A DNA stretch of 64,000 nucleotides from Cladochytrium replicatum. Taxonomy: Eukaryota > Chytridiomycota > Chytridiomycetes > Cladochytriales > Cladochytriaceae. The stretch spans positions 310,001 through 374,000 of the forward strand of contig JAHLKD010000023.1 of assembly GCA_025526935.1 (NCBI GenBank), written 5' to 3'. A program made the position numbers and the translations under genes. Shown here piece after piece: positions 33,401 through 45,308 of this stretch (positions are counted from its first letter, which is position 1; each line of letters opens with the position of its first letter). Under the pieces are notes generated by a model that saw nothing but the letters and a program-made list of their open reading frames with translations, did no database searches and was not told where the DNA came from.

Positions 33401-36400
33401 ATAACAGGTACAACATCAACATTAGCTGTTGGTGTCAATCTTCCAGCACATCTTGTCATAATCAAAGGAACACTTTCATTCAATAATGGAAAATCAATTG
33501 AATACTCAGAGTTAGATATAGCACAAATGATTGGACGTGCTGGAAGGCCACAATTTGACAACAGTGGAGTTGCTATAATAATGACTGAAAATAGTTGTGT
33601 TGAAAAGTATAAAAGATTGGTTTCAGGAAGCCAGACAATAGAAAGCTCGTAAGTTCATTGTATGAGAAAGAGTTAATTACTGAGCAATTTCTTTCAAAGA
33701 TTGCACCAAGATTTCATTGAGCATCTTAATGCAGAAATTGTATTAAATTCAATATGCAGTTTAGATCGGGCAGTAAAGTGGCTTAAATCAACCTTTTTTT
33801 ATGGTGAAGAAATACATATTTATAAGATATTGATACTAACTTCGACACATGTAGTCAGAGTTCAGAAAAATCCAAGTCATTATCAATTGATAGGTGGAGA
33901 AATAGACAGACAGCTAGCATTGATATGCAAAAGAGAGCTCCAACTTCTGCATGAAAATCAGTTTGCACTCTGGGATACAGAAAAAGATATAATTTGTTCA
34001 ACTAGTAAGCCATGTTTTGACAGGATTCATTGGCCTTATGCTTGTCTTTATGCAAGAGTTTGGACAAATACTAGCCAAGTATGTGTATAATATTTAGAAT
34101 GAGTATATAAGGCTAACTGTATGAATTCCAAAAGATATTATATCCAGTTTGAAACAGGTAACTAACAGAGCACCCCAGAGAGAGGCTTATCATATCTCAT
34201 AATAGGTGTCGTGTTTATGAATCTAGTCAAAAGACCTTCAATGTTTCAAACAGTAGTAACTTGAAATTTGTATTCTAATTTAAGCTAACATTCAACTTAT
34301 AAGATCACATCTCTTTGTAAAGCAGCAGAATTTAGTGAAATACGCTTCAATGCTGATAAAGTTTCGCTTGTTAACATAAACAAAAATGGCTGTCTCCGAT
34401 TTCCCCTTAAATTGAAGAATAATAGAGTAACTGAGTTGCATGAAAAAACAAACATACTTCTACAGGCAAGGGGACTGATTAAGCACTTCTTCATTCTAAT
34501 TATATTTTAGTGTGGTCTTGGATCAATTTCGCTCTGTGATGCTAAGAATAAGAACAGTTTGGAGAGAGATATAAATCTCATATTTCATATTTCTTCTCGT
34601 ATTGCAAGAGGTAGAAAGTTGAGCTCCTTTTCAAATAATCTAATACAGCAAACAATTTAATTTACAGGCCTTGTTGAAATGTGTACTGCTAAAGAAGATG
34701 GAGTCGCTGCAAGGAATGCCCTTTCACTGTAAGGATTTCTACGAATAAATATCAATACTAAATTCATATAGTTTGTCCTCTATAAACGCAAAATGTTGGG
34801 AGAATTCTAGTTTAATATCAAAACAGATAGAGGGAATTGGGATATCATATGCAACACAGCTTAGTAATAATGGCTTGAAATCATTTCAAGATCTGATTGA
34901 TGTTGAAGAAAGTAGAATAGAATATGTACTGCCAAATGGAATCTTCTTAATTCATTTCTGATTTTCTTTTTTAGATACTGAAACGACAGTTTCCTTTTGG
35001 AAGCAAGATTAAAGTACACTTTATTTAATTTTTGCCAGAATGAAAATATCTTTTACTGATTCTTTATAGTCAACAATACTGACAGTACCACATTACAAAC
35101 TAGCTATCAGTAAATCATTCCCAAATGCCAATGAATTGCAGAATTTAAGATGTGAAAGAGGAGTTGAACTTAAGCTCAAAATTACTCTGAGTTTGATGAA
35201 CAAATCCTCAGTGGCCAAGCTTATAAAAGGGAAGTATGTTCACACTACATTTCTTGCTTATACAGACCAAAAATTGCTGGAAATAATCCATTTTGGGTAA
35301 TGCACTTAATGGAATTTTATCCCAAAATCTTAATTAAGTGGTTTGAAGAATTGATGAATTAAAGAGATCACCTGCTATTGACATCACAGTCTTCATTGAA
35401 ACTCCAAGTGAGAAAATATTCTGCTTTATTATTTGTCATGAGTTTGGTAAAGATTCAATTAGCCTTAAATTGTTTTCTCAAACGTATTTTTGTTAGTTGG
35501 GAATGAAGTTCTTGTTCAAGTTGATCCAGAAATTAATCCCCTAATATTCTGCCAGCAACTTCATTATCCAAACCAAACGGAGGAAATTTCACATAATAAC
35601 TTGAACAAAAATATGAAATCAGATTCTGAAATTCAGTTCAACAACAAATCAATTAGTTTGAACAGTGATTCTGACAATATAGATAACAAGAAGCACATTG
35701 TCCCATGCTCACACTTGTGCAAAGACAAGCAAAAGTAAGACAACGTGTACATTTCTGCTGAGATGTTTTAATACTTCCTTTCTGAAGTTGCAAGCATTAT
35801 TGTTGCAAATCAGGCATATCAATCAATACTCTCAAAAGAAGAAAACCTAACAAACATATTCTTGACAGTATATTAATTTTTTTCGTGCAATCAAAATATT
35901 GAAATCTTTCTTAGGTGTGAAAGATAAAAAGTCAAAAACTGATCCAATTGTAACAAAATCGTTTCTTGATTCTGAAGAGGAGATTGACCAGCTTGAAGAA
36001 CTTTCTGCAATTAATCACACTCTGCTATCTCCATTAAAGTCAATGAAAGATATCACTTCTTTTGGCCTCAGTAGTAACGAGGAACAGCACTTATTAGGAA
36101 CTCCAAGGCATAATTTAACCATGAAAATAGATCGCATGGCAACTCTAAGTGCAGAAACTGCTGATGAAGACCAATACTGGCTGGAAGACATATTCACAGA
36201 AATCTTTCCAACTGACAATGCTATTAGGCACACGGGTACATAAAATGAATAAGTTTCTACTAAATATTGAAGATAAATTTTTTCTAAACCAAAAAAGTTC
36301 GTAAACCAATTTTTGATGAGTCTCAAGACTGGGAGAGTAGTTATAATATTGAAAACTCTCATGCCATCATTGCAAATTTGACAGCTGATAAGTCAGGAAT

Positions 36401-37278
36401 TGTACCAGAAGAACTGACACTTCAAGGAAATACTGAAGACCTTTCCTCAGAATGTAACGTTGCAGAAGTAAAGTCAATACATAGTGAAAGCAGACATAGC
36501 AGTAGTTCAGTCGTAATAAAAACTGTTTCTTCAGAAAGACAAAGTAAGCCTGTGACATATTTAAGTAATTATTATAGATGTCAATACTGATAAGAATTCT
36601 GAAGGTGGGAACGAAGACAAAAAACCAGCTGTAACAACAAACAATAAGATCAACAAACTAATGACAAACGAGATTTGGTGTTACGCATCTCAAGGAAAAA
36701 ACCATAACACAGCTAAATCTCTCGATGATTTACACAATCATATCAAACAGCATTGTGAGTTCAGTTCATCACTAAAGCGTCTGGGACACGTCAATTCAAA
36801 ACATGGAAGTCTCATGAATTGCAATGATGCAAAAGCCCCATTTGTTTCATCATCAGATTCAGCAAAAAATGACCAGATTCTGCAGCTTTTCACTGCACCT
36901 TCAAGTAAAATTAGTGAGTATTGAATGAGCAAATTGCTTGCTTATGAGCTCTGACTCAGATTAACAAGTCACTCAGAGCACTTTGGACTCAAATAGTCCC
37001 AAAATTCTAAAAATTTCTAAAGAACGCACTATGTTGGAATGTCACCCTACAGTTGCTTCAAATGGGATATTACAAGTTCATACAGGTAAGACATTGATGT
37101 TGATTCAGTTATATCCTGAAAATTGTTTCAGACCAAACACAGTTGAAGTAAGAAAAAACAGCTGTATCTTCTAAATATTACAAAAACTAAATCATCCCTT
37201 AGAATAACTGATCTTTTCCCATCGGATGAAGATATTTTAGCAATGGGAGAACTAGAAAATCCCCTCTATAATGTGTGA
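30451..37278 (+). CDS. HFM1: Meiotic DNA helicase HFM1/MER3
   Basis: Ski2-like 3'-5' helicase that promotes crossover formation during meiosis. A disordered N-terminal region (30451 to about 31560) precedes the helicase. Walker A is at about 31759 (QAPTGSGKTCMMELA), then ELTGDT, TTPEKWDSLTRRW, motif II DEVH at 32353-32364, IVAISATVPN, RPVKLRKEVLGF, KPTLI, FHHGGM, TTSTLAVGVNLPAHL, QMIGRAGRPQFD, then the winged-helix/Sec63 part (HQDFIEHLNAEIVLNSI, VQKNPSHY, CWENSSLISKQIEGIGI). A Cys/His zinc segment (VPCSHLCKD) precedes a low-complexity tail ending ELENPLYNV. The coding sequence is broken into many short exons by AT-rich introns. From about 31380 onward base composition is clearly AT-richer than in the neighbours. 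The helicase motifs look complete. The exact exon list, and whether all exons of 30451-31378 belong here, are uncertain. Confidence 0.9.
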
Positions 37279-37369
37279 TGTTTCTCTAATTTCATTATTT
37301 AATCATTCCAAATGCAATTGCTCACAAGTTGGGTGATAAATACAATTCTACTTAGAAAACTGGTTGAAT

Positions 37370-37436
37370 TAGGCTTGGTCCTCACAAGTATACCATAAAA
37401 CAATTAGCCTAGGTCCTCACAAATCTACCATCAAAT
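37370..37436. repeat. Imperfect 32-bp direct repeat
   Basis: Two copies of a sequence like tag-gct-tggtcctcacaagtataccat occur at 37370-37400 and 37405-37436, within a non-coding stretch after HFM1. This may be debris of the element that follows. Confidence 0.6.
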
Positions 37437-37548
37437 ACTGGGACTCCAGTGTAGAATGTTGTGGTGAATCGGTGTAGTTGGAGTAAGGCTTACTCGGAAT
37501 GTTGTCGTGGAGTGCGCTGCAAATTTGGCATAGAAAGAGATTTGGGGA

Positions 37549-38035
37549 ATGAGTTGGGGGAATGGGATTTCCTTTCTTTTGCTTAGAAGTTACAACTACA
37601 CATATCTATCACCAGAAAGGCCATATCGGCGGCAACAGCGTATCGTGGCAAAGTCTTTCCGTTTGGGTTGGTTTTGGGATTTTGCACATCCAATATATGA
37701 TCGAAGAACACTCAACTCATTTCAGAACCATTGAAGGAAAGAAATACGACGTACAAGAACCGAACCTACCCGACAAGGGAAATGATTATTACAATAGATG
37801 GCTCCATAGCATCAAAGTAGCCAGCACATTCTGTTTTCGCCCAGATGGAACAATTGTTTGGGGCTATCACAACTGTCTGGGCTCTAGGAACGAAACCGCA
37901 CATGTTCTCCACGAGAGGCTCCCTCTGTTGCACCAACCTTGCCCATTCCCTCTGTTGTTCATGAGTTTGCTCCCTCAACAAGAAATAGTTGGGTTTGGAT
38001 CCCATCAGCAACTTCAGTTCGAACACTGAGCCCGT
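37549..38035 (+). mobile_element. Relic of a DDE (DDE_Tnp_4 / Harbinger-like) transposase
   Basis: One open frame at 37562-38029 contains the series GKKYDVQEPNLPDKG, DYYNRWLHSIKVAS, FCFRPDGTIVWGYHNCLGS. It resembles the catalytic-core region of PIF/Harbinger-type nuclease families, in which an 'x-VQEP...YNGWLH...DG-I-W-HN-PGSW-D' pattern recurs. Usual Trp and Asp residues after PGS are replaced (GSRNET), and the preceding and following parts of the enzyme are missing. No terminal inverted repeats or target-site duplication could be identified. It is a dead fragment between HFM1 and NUG1. Confidence 0.6.
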
Positions 38036-38265
38036 TCCCTGCAGCTATATCAACTGCCCAGATCACAGTCAGTTGGTTACAAAAAGAATGGCATTAGACG
38101 TCAAAGAGAGTAACACAAGAGTGTTGAGCTGAGGACTAACACAAATTTAGTTAAGTGGTATGGGAGCCGGTTTTTTTGGGGCAAGTGCATTCGGATTTGC
38201 GTTTTTATTCCCTGTGAGAATGAAAAATACTAAGCCACTTGTCGGTTTCTGACAGCTTTTCTCGG

Positions 38266-40552
38266 ATGGTTCCAAAGAGTGAGACGGTGGCCGCTTTCTG
38301 CAGTGTTTATCTGATCATTAGTGTAGAGGCAAAAAGCAAGCGTCTGTCTGGGGCACAAAAGTACAAAATCCAGAAGAGGGTGGCGGAACACAACAGGAAG
38401 CTGCGGAAAGAAGCGAAAAAGAACCCAAGTCGACCAAGTCAGTCTTTCCGCCAAGGCTGCAGCTTGATACCCGCTGATTACTCTTTTAGAACTCAAAAAG
38501 GATCCGGGCATTCCAAACATGTTCCCGTTCAAAGACAAACTTCTTCAGCAAGTTGAGGAAGTGAAGAGACAAGTTTGCCACTCATGTGTTCGGCGTTGCG
38601 CGTTGTTCAACTATTTACTAGAGAGAAGAAGAGAAGAAGCAGAAGAAGGCAAAGAACAGCATGGCTCAGATGGCGATCGAGGCGGATCGTAGGTCGGCTG
38701 CATTCGAAGCAACTCAGAGGGTCCTCGCAGAGCGAGAGGAAGAGCGTACTACCGCAGTGGTGGACAACTCTCGACGAGCGTATTACAGAGAATTCAAGAA
38801 GGTCGTTCAAAATGCGGATGTCATCCTCGAAGTCCTTGACGCCAGGGATCCGTTGGGATGTCGAACTAGGCAAATCGAGGAACTTATCCTTAACTCGGGA
38901 GCGAACAAGCGAATTATCCTCATTCTGAATAAAATCGGTAAGGACATTACGTGGAACTAGGTTTTAACGCACCTGACGACTTTTTATCAGATTTGGTACC
39001 ACGAGAGATATCAGAAGCTTGGCTGAAGTACCTTCGAGAAGAATTTCCTACGGTGGCTTTTAAAGCTTCCACACAACAGCAGCGCGACAACCTTGGACAA
39101 TCGAAGATCTCTCCCAAGAAGGCTTCCGAGAGTTTGTTGAACAGTAGCGAGTCCCTAGGTTTGTCACTTCTATTGTGCTACTGCCTCGGTAGCATGTCTA
39201 AACTTGGGGGTATAACAGGTGCCGACACGCTCATTAAGCTCCTGAAGAACTACAGTCGGAATCAGAACGTCAAGAGCACTATCACAGTCGGCGTCATCGG
39301 ATTCCCAAACGTCGGCAAGTCAAGTCTCATCAACTCTCTCAAACGATCCAAAGTTTGCAATGTCGGTGCAACCCCAGGTGTCACCAAAGCCACCCAGGAA
39401 ATTCTTTTGGACAAGAATATTCGTCTTCTCGATTGCCCTGGTATCGTCTTCAGCAAAAACTCCGAAAAATCGAACGATGCAAGTGTGCTGTTGAGAAACT
39501 GTGTGAAAGTGGAGCAGATCGACGATCCAATCGTGCCCGGTGAGTGCTTTCCCCGTTCTCATTAGAAATTTATGGGTTCTTCGCTGCCGAATTAACAGGA
39601 GTGAGGTTGGGAATGATGAAACTATGCAAATTGTGAAGGTTATTATGATAATTGAAATTTAAGTCGTTGACCCCTACCCTCTTTCCACTCTTACTTTGTC
39701 TTTAGTAGTTATTTGCATGCTCACCTCTTCATACTTTAGTGGAGTTTATTTTATCTCGCTGCCACAACGAGCAACTTCAGCAAATCTACGGAATTCCTCC
39801 AACAACGAGTGCACGAGAATTTCTTGTTCAATTCGCAAGAGTCCGCGGAAGGTTGAAGAGGGTAAGTATATCTTTGGACAATCAGATCCCACTTTGATTG
39901 AGTTGCTCTTTCAAGGGTGGACTGCCGGATGTCGCCAACTCCGCACGAGCCATTCTGCAGGACTGGTACGCCGGAAGGATTCCGTATTACACTCTCCCTC
40001 CGAAGCGAGCAACGAACCGAGTCACTGCGTCTATTGTTGAGACTTGGAGTAAGGAATTCAGCATTGCTGACCTGGAAGCAGACCAGTCGAGCTTGCTCAG
40101 CTCGGTCAAGGGAAAAGCTGAATTGAACATAAAAATGGTTGCGATTGACAGTTCTGAACCAGCTGTGGTCGATTTCGACCGCAGTGATGAAGCGACGGAT
40201 GTGCAAAGGTAAATCTGCGTTCTTGATGATGCATATTTTTGAATTGTAATGTTTTTCTTCTTCAAGCGACGTCGAGGATATAGAAGACGACCAGGAGGGC
40301 ATGGACGAGGATCTGGTTCCGTCTACACTAATTGGAGAGCCTGCTGGTGCACCACAGATCGTCATTCTTCAGAAGAAAAAAGCCGCAAAAGTTCAAGTGG
40401 ATGAAGAACCAGATTTTGATGAAGATGAGAGTGCGCTTAACCCACAGATCAACCGCAACGCAAGAAAAACGATGAAGTCGACGAAGAAGAAGTTGGCCAA
40501 GGCACAGCGACTAAAGAAGCGTGAGCCGGAGGAATCCATGGATGTGGAGTGA
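38266..40552 (+). CDS. NUG1: Nuclear/nucleolar GTPase Nug1/GNL3L
   Basis: Circularly permuted GTPase needed for maturation and export of the 60S ribosomal subunit. A basic N-terminus ([31 protein letters not shown]) is followed by [20 protein letters not shown] and a charged coiled coil. The GTPase motifs come in permuted order: [16 protein letters not shown]4 (NKIDLVP after splicing), FKASTQ, then G1 [10 protein letters not shown]2 near GATPGVTK, and G3 [22 protein letters not shown] and an acidic-basic tail follow. At least seven introns are placed with frame kept (for example 38941-38992, 39159-39220, 39541-39739). The last of these three, about 200 nt, is unusually long for the window. 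The first exon is uncertain: 38266 is the nearest upstream ATG, but the join to the basic region is unclear. The stop is 36 bp from that of THG1 (convergent). Confidence 0.94.
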
Positions 40553-40588
40553 ACTTTGATGCTTAATATAATTGTTGTTATGAGCAGT

Positions 40589-41481
40589 TCATATTTCACC
40601 CAGTATGTTTGCGTGCAATGTCCAGAATGCGTCTCCAATAATATCTACATGATCGACACAAACAATGTTGCGCTTCCGAGTCACTGGTTCCCCATTGCGC
40701 CCCTGTTCAACTTTCATCTCGTCTTTCCGATAAAGAACTGATCCTTTTCGATAGAGGGCTGGGAGGCTGTTGTAGTTGATGCCGTACTGTGTGAATAAGA
40801 GTTCATTCTTCGCAGCAGAATCCGTATCTTTGAGAATTCGTTGAGCTTCAGCTTCAGTTCTTGGGTTTGATGGATCGTACACTAAGCTCCAAAACGCGGT
40901 GTTGTACTAAATGTAAAAATTGAGCAAAATTTCCGGCCCTCGCTGTTGATTTGCTCACCAGGTTGTTTATGTGACAGTCGGCTTGTCTCCAGTTCAAGTA
41001 ATCTTTCAAGATTTGGTCGGTGGGGTACATCACAGCTCGTCCATCGAATGTCGGCGCGTACTTCATCGGCACCTCCACAAAGAAATCGGTCCATTTCATA
41101 CAGTAGCTTGCCGTGAACGAGCTCACAACCAAGGAGCATATCTTCGCTGATCTACGCTTGTACAGCTGACACGCCCTCCGAAAAACAAAGCTGTATTCGT
41201 CGCTTTCACCGTATGCGATGACGATATCTTTGAACTCATTCATGACAGCGACGGCGGCTGCGTTCATCAGCTTAAGGCCACGGTCGTCGTTTGGTTTCGC
41301 GAATGAGTGTTCCTTGGAGAATCTGTGGAAGCCATGGCCGTCGATGCGAATGACGATGTATGTGCTGGGGAGTAGTGTGTCATCTAACTCGAAGTTCTAG
41401 CAATAAGTTCAATCAGCGGGAGAAGCGTTGCAGCTCCGGTTCCTCACAAACCTTGACGTATTCCCACTTGCTTTTTGCCAT
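40589..41481 (-). CDS. THG1: tRNA(His) guanylyltransferase
   Basis: Adds the G-1 residue to the 5' end of tRNA(His), the identity element for histidyl-tRNA synthetase; the chemistry is 3'-5' polymerisation. Exon 1 encodes MAKSKWEYVK; introns at about 41452-41399 and 40960-40906 keep frame. The catalytic metal-binding motifs are intact: RIDGHGFHRFSKEH and YGESDEYSFVFRR. Other family blocks are SLVVSSFTASYCMKW, PTFDGRAVMYPT, WRQADCHINNLYNTAFW and GTVLYR-like KGSVLYRK. The end LHANILGEI sits at normal family length (about 260 residues). It is convergent with NUG1. Confidence 0.97.
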
Positions 41482-43063
41482 CACGTGTTCGATTGCTGAG
41501 CAAACGGAAAAATTGTCGAATAAGCTGAACATTTCGTGTGTGAAGGCACACACATCAGTGGGCTTACGAATGAGCTGAATTTAATCTGAGAGAAGTTATC
41601 GCAACTCGGGGTGCGATAAAAAATTCTCTTCTTGGTGCTTGGAAATCTCGCTCTTTATAAGGAGATCAGAATATTGAAACCCGGGTCAAAATTGCTTGCC
41701 TTATGTATGTTGTATTCTGGTTTGAGCTCAATGTTTGATCCAAGTTTGGTGATCTGAAGACGTCCATTTCAACTTATTCAGGATCTAGAGAATAGCTCAG
41801 TCACTCCTAAACAGGCTCACGGATCAAAAACTGATCTTCTTTCTCCCTGCCGATGCATATGTAAGGTCATTCCGGCCTGTAGCTGAACAAGCAGGCCTCA
41901 TCATCTAAAAAGTATGATTCCGCGTAATCGGGATAGCTCCCAACTTGATCATCTATCCGGTTGTCAATTTCCGTTCCTTCTTCCTTGTTGGTTTCCTCTC
42001 AGATTTCTTCATCATCTTCATCGCTCTTTTCGATGGGAGCTGGCAAGATGTGAGCGAGAGCATGGCCTTGCCGGAGGGCGAATATATGGACCGGACGACG
42101 ATGATGAGGAACTCGAAGCGTGCGTTCGTCGACCGCGATGGCGACACGAGAAACCAGGAAGGACGCCAACAAGTCCAGATATGTACATGCAGGTTTTTTC
42201 GTTTGCGAGGACACACTCCAGCACTTCCATCGACCCTGATATGACGATATGATCAGCTCTTAATACATATGAATAACAGGCAAATATACACAACCTCGAA
42301 GAGGAATATAGTTGGATCGTCTGTTGGGGACTCCACTCGGTTGTGATAAGCCGCTCATCTCGAACTGTTTGTGCGTTAGTCTCGATAGTGGGACCGCATA
42401 GGCAGTCAGGGATCGTCGGCAAACGAGGTTTCATTCACTCCCTTCAATCTGAACACCTTACCACCTCCCACGTTAGATTGGCCAGACACAGGGATGTCTC
42501 TGAACACTCCTTCACGAATTTCCAAAAATTTCGTCCATAAATGGTGGTGCTTCCACTTAGAGTCACTCAATGCATTTCTTCCGTGACGATCGGTGTTTTT
42601 CTGAGTGCATCTAATAGTGTGAATCGTGTAATCGAGATGAGAACAAGGAGTTGTTCGTGGACACACTATAACGCTTAAGAAATTTGATTGCTTTGTCCGT
42701 TTGCTTCACGAGTTGTGGATCACCCACAGTGATGGGTTTGATCAGGTGGATGGAGCACTTTTCGCGGGCAAAGTTGCCTTCTACAGATGTTGCGACCCAT
42801 AGTGCTTGTGCGCCGGCAAGGACAATGTTAGAATCATTTCCTGGAGCGGAATTGGGTAAGATGATTTGAGCGGATCCTGGTTCTGATCAGTCCATGTCTT
42901 TGCTATCCATGTTTTGGAATACTGCTTGTTCTGCCATATAAATATTTTATCTCTTTCACTAAGTAACTACTTCTGTCTGTAACATTCGCAAATTTGTTAC
43001 ATGGTTTCGATCTGGATACCACTTTGATACTTCTTTTTGTCTTATGATGGCGGTGTCAAGTTC
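41482..43063. other. Unresolved region between THG1 and the PDE9-like gene
   Basis: About 1.6 kb. Minus-strand segments at 42880-42640 (translation containing NIVLAGAQALWVATSVEGN and DPQLVKQTDKAIKFLKRY) and 42620-42410 (LEIREGVFRDIPVSGQSNVG) read like fragments of real protein. They are broken by frame changes and stops, and neither has a start or a family I recognise. Plus-strand ORFs near 41914-42252 overlap these and look accidental. A decayed gene is possible. 41482-41900 should hold the THG1 promoter. Confidence 0.4.
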
Positions 43064-44880
43064 TCACTTGGTCAGGCTTTTATAGTAGTCCAACGCTGCC
43101 TTGATCGGCTGGAGCACAGGTTGCTCCAAATTCGGAAGCACCTTCGCAATCAGCTCGAAAAGCGGAATCATTACGAATCCAATGAACCCGACTTTTTTTC
43201 AAAAAAAAAGTGATTGTTGGGATTAGTTTATAGTACGAAAATCATACACCTCGGACCGCTCAAGCCAAGGGATACCTTGTGCACTGGATTTTGTGACTTT
43301 CTTACGATCCATGAACGGTGCAGTGGGTAGACCTTCTAGCTTCTCTTTATCAGATTGCTGAAAAAATTCCTCAAGCAGGTTGTCGACCCACGGTTCCGAG
43401 ATTTCCTGCGGACGGACTTCGTTTGAGATATCAGAGCACTTAACGATCATCTGGAGGAGCTTCAAAAAGATGAAATTGGTTTGAAGCGTGTCACATCCTT
43501 TCTAGAGGGTACAAACCAGTGTGCGGTGTGCTGGATCGTCAACGTTAAAGCTCTCTGCGAAAGATTTGAACCTTGCGACAATCTCTCCATGCTTTGCCAT
43601 ATCGGTTGCCAAAATGCAGTTGATGATGTGCTTCCGAACCTCTTTGAATTCCGCGTCGGTGAGCTGCTTAAGGATGTTTGTCTCTGGCCGCTTGAGGATT
43701 GTGAAGAGCATAGCTGTAGGTAGGAAATCAGACGATTACACGGTTCTTTTTTGGCTCCATGTTTCTAGGGCTTACCACAATGATGGTTTTCAAGCGGTGA
43801 AGTGTCGTTGTAGACGATGGCAAGCTCGGTCATTGCGTTAATTTGATACGCATTGTTCACGCCAGGGTGATCAAGGTCATGCTAAAGTATGATTAGCCAC
43901 TAGATCAGAGCTCTGTCTGAAGCAACTCACACCAATGCATCCAGCAACCAATGAGAGTCGTTCAGACTGAGTGAGCTTCTTTACCAGCGACGTAACGTGG
44001 ATGAGTGCGTACATCTGGTGTGCGTTGAGCATATAATAAAGCACGCCAATCAAAAGCTGGTGCTCATACCATTTGAGTTACGCAAAAGCAGTGGCGAAAG
44101 TTGTGGAAAGGGTTGGCGTTGTAACCGACCTGAATGCATCGCAAGAACCGACGAAGCACCCCCACGTCGATTTTGAAGGTGGAGAGCAGTCCTAACTCGA
44201 TGAACATCTCTTCAAACAGCAAGATCAGCTGATCCTCGCTGTACTTCAGTACGTCAAAGGTAGGATCCTTCATGTGCTCGAGTTCTGCTGCAGAAAACTG
44301 TGTGTGAGCACTAGCGAATTCTGCAGGCGTGGGTACGGGATCTGTCCACACATGCTGAGGAAACTCGCGAAGTCTTTTAATGGAAGGTTTGGGAGCTCTG
44401 TCTTCACTAAATTCATTCAACCTGACTTTGGGCTGTAATTCAAAAAGCATATGGTGTGAATTTAGATTTTTTAATCTGGAGTGCTGCTATACCTCTAGGG
44501 AGACCCTTAGCTTTTCGAGAGCAGCACGCATATCTGAAATGTCTCCGACGATAGCGGGATTAGGTGCAGTGGTGACCAAAGGCTCCTTTGCGAATGTACC
44601 TTAAAATAATAGTTGAGGTCAGAATTGAAGCTCAACAGAATAAATCAGACCCACATTTCCTGATCTCCAACTTGTAAGGAGCATTTGCTGAATTTGGGGG
44701 GATGTTTGGGCCGAGACCAAGGACATCTCCTTCTTCGTTGACCAGCCTGAAGATGGACTGAGTTGATGCACCGACAGCGAGGGCGATCTTTCTCTGGATA
44801 TCATGTGCGTTGCACTTGAAGTCGACGTGTATCGAGCGAACTTCCGCATCGGGACCAGCAAAGTAAATGGTCTCAGTCAT
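43064..44880 (-). CDS. PDE9A-type 3',5'-cyclic nucleotide phosphodiesterase
   Basis: Class I phosphodiesterase, by similarity cGMP-preferring. The N-terminal about 75 residues ([34 protein letters not shown]) resemble the small beta-rich domain of PDE9A. The catalytic domain follows: [34 protein letters not shown], the HD signature [92 protein letters not shown]. All metal-binding His/Asp residues are present. Several introns interrupt the gene; one (about 43190-43250) contains a run of nine or more A. It diverges from KIN1. In zoosporic fungi cGMP has a known role in zoospore phototaxis (rhodopsin-guanylyl cyclase in Blastocladiella), so a zoospore role is plausible but unproven. Confidence 0.95.
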
Positions 44881-45308
44881 TTTGTGTAGTGAAGTGTTGA
44901 TTCTATTCGGTCGGTGAACCCTCAGTCCCTCCGGTTCAGATCAGTCGATTTTCGATTCGATTTTCGTATTATTTAAGCGGAGCAAATTCTTGAATTAAAT
45001 GATGCCCATGTCCAATCAGATACACTCCACGTGACATTGCCACCGAACGAACCATTTATTTCTAACAATATTTCATATTTCCAACTACATTTTTAAAAAT
45101 ACAGAGTCGGAGCAGTTGTTCTGTGCTCCTCGAGCTCTGCTGAGATAGATATATTACTTAGCACTCTCTAAATTGTGTGCTTCTCTCCTTTCCATCGTGA
45201 GCATTTCCCGGTCCCGCGCCTTGTCGTCTCAGGCTTTCTCGGAGGAACTCCCCTTCTTTCTCTGGTCCGCAAAACCCGTCGTGCAACGCTCTGCTACTGC
45301 TTAAAAGC
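44881..45308. promoter_or_regulatory. Divergent promoter region, PDE9-like (-) / KIN1 (+)
   Basis: 428 bp between diverging start codons. The PDE side contains a repeated gattttcgattcgattttcg string (44947-44966). The KIN1 side has a Pu/Py-skewed tract before the ATG. No consensus element assigned. Confidence 0.55.

Noticed and set aside
41914-42252. Overlapping plus-strand ORFs as a membrane protein gene
   Set aside because: The hydrophobic stretch is short, both frames overlap coding-like minus-strand sequence, and there is no family support.
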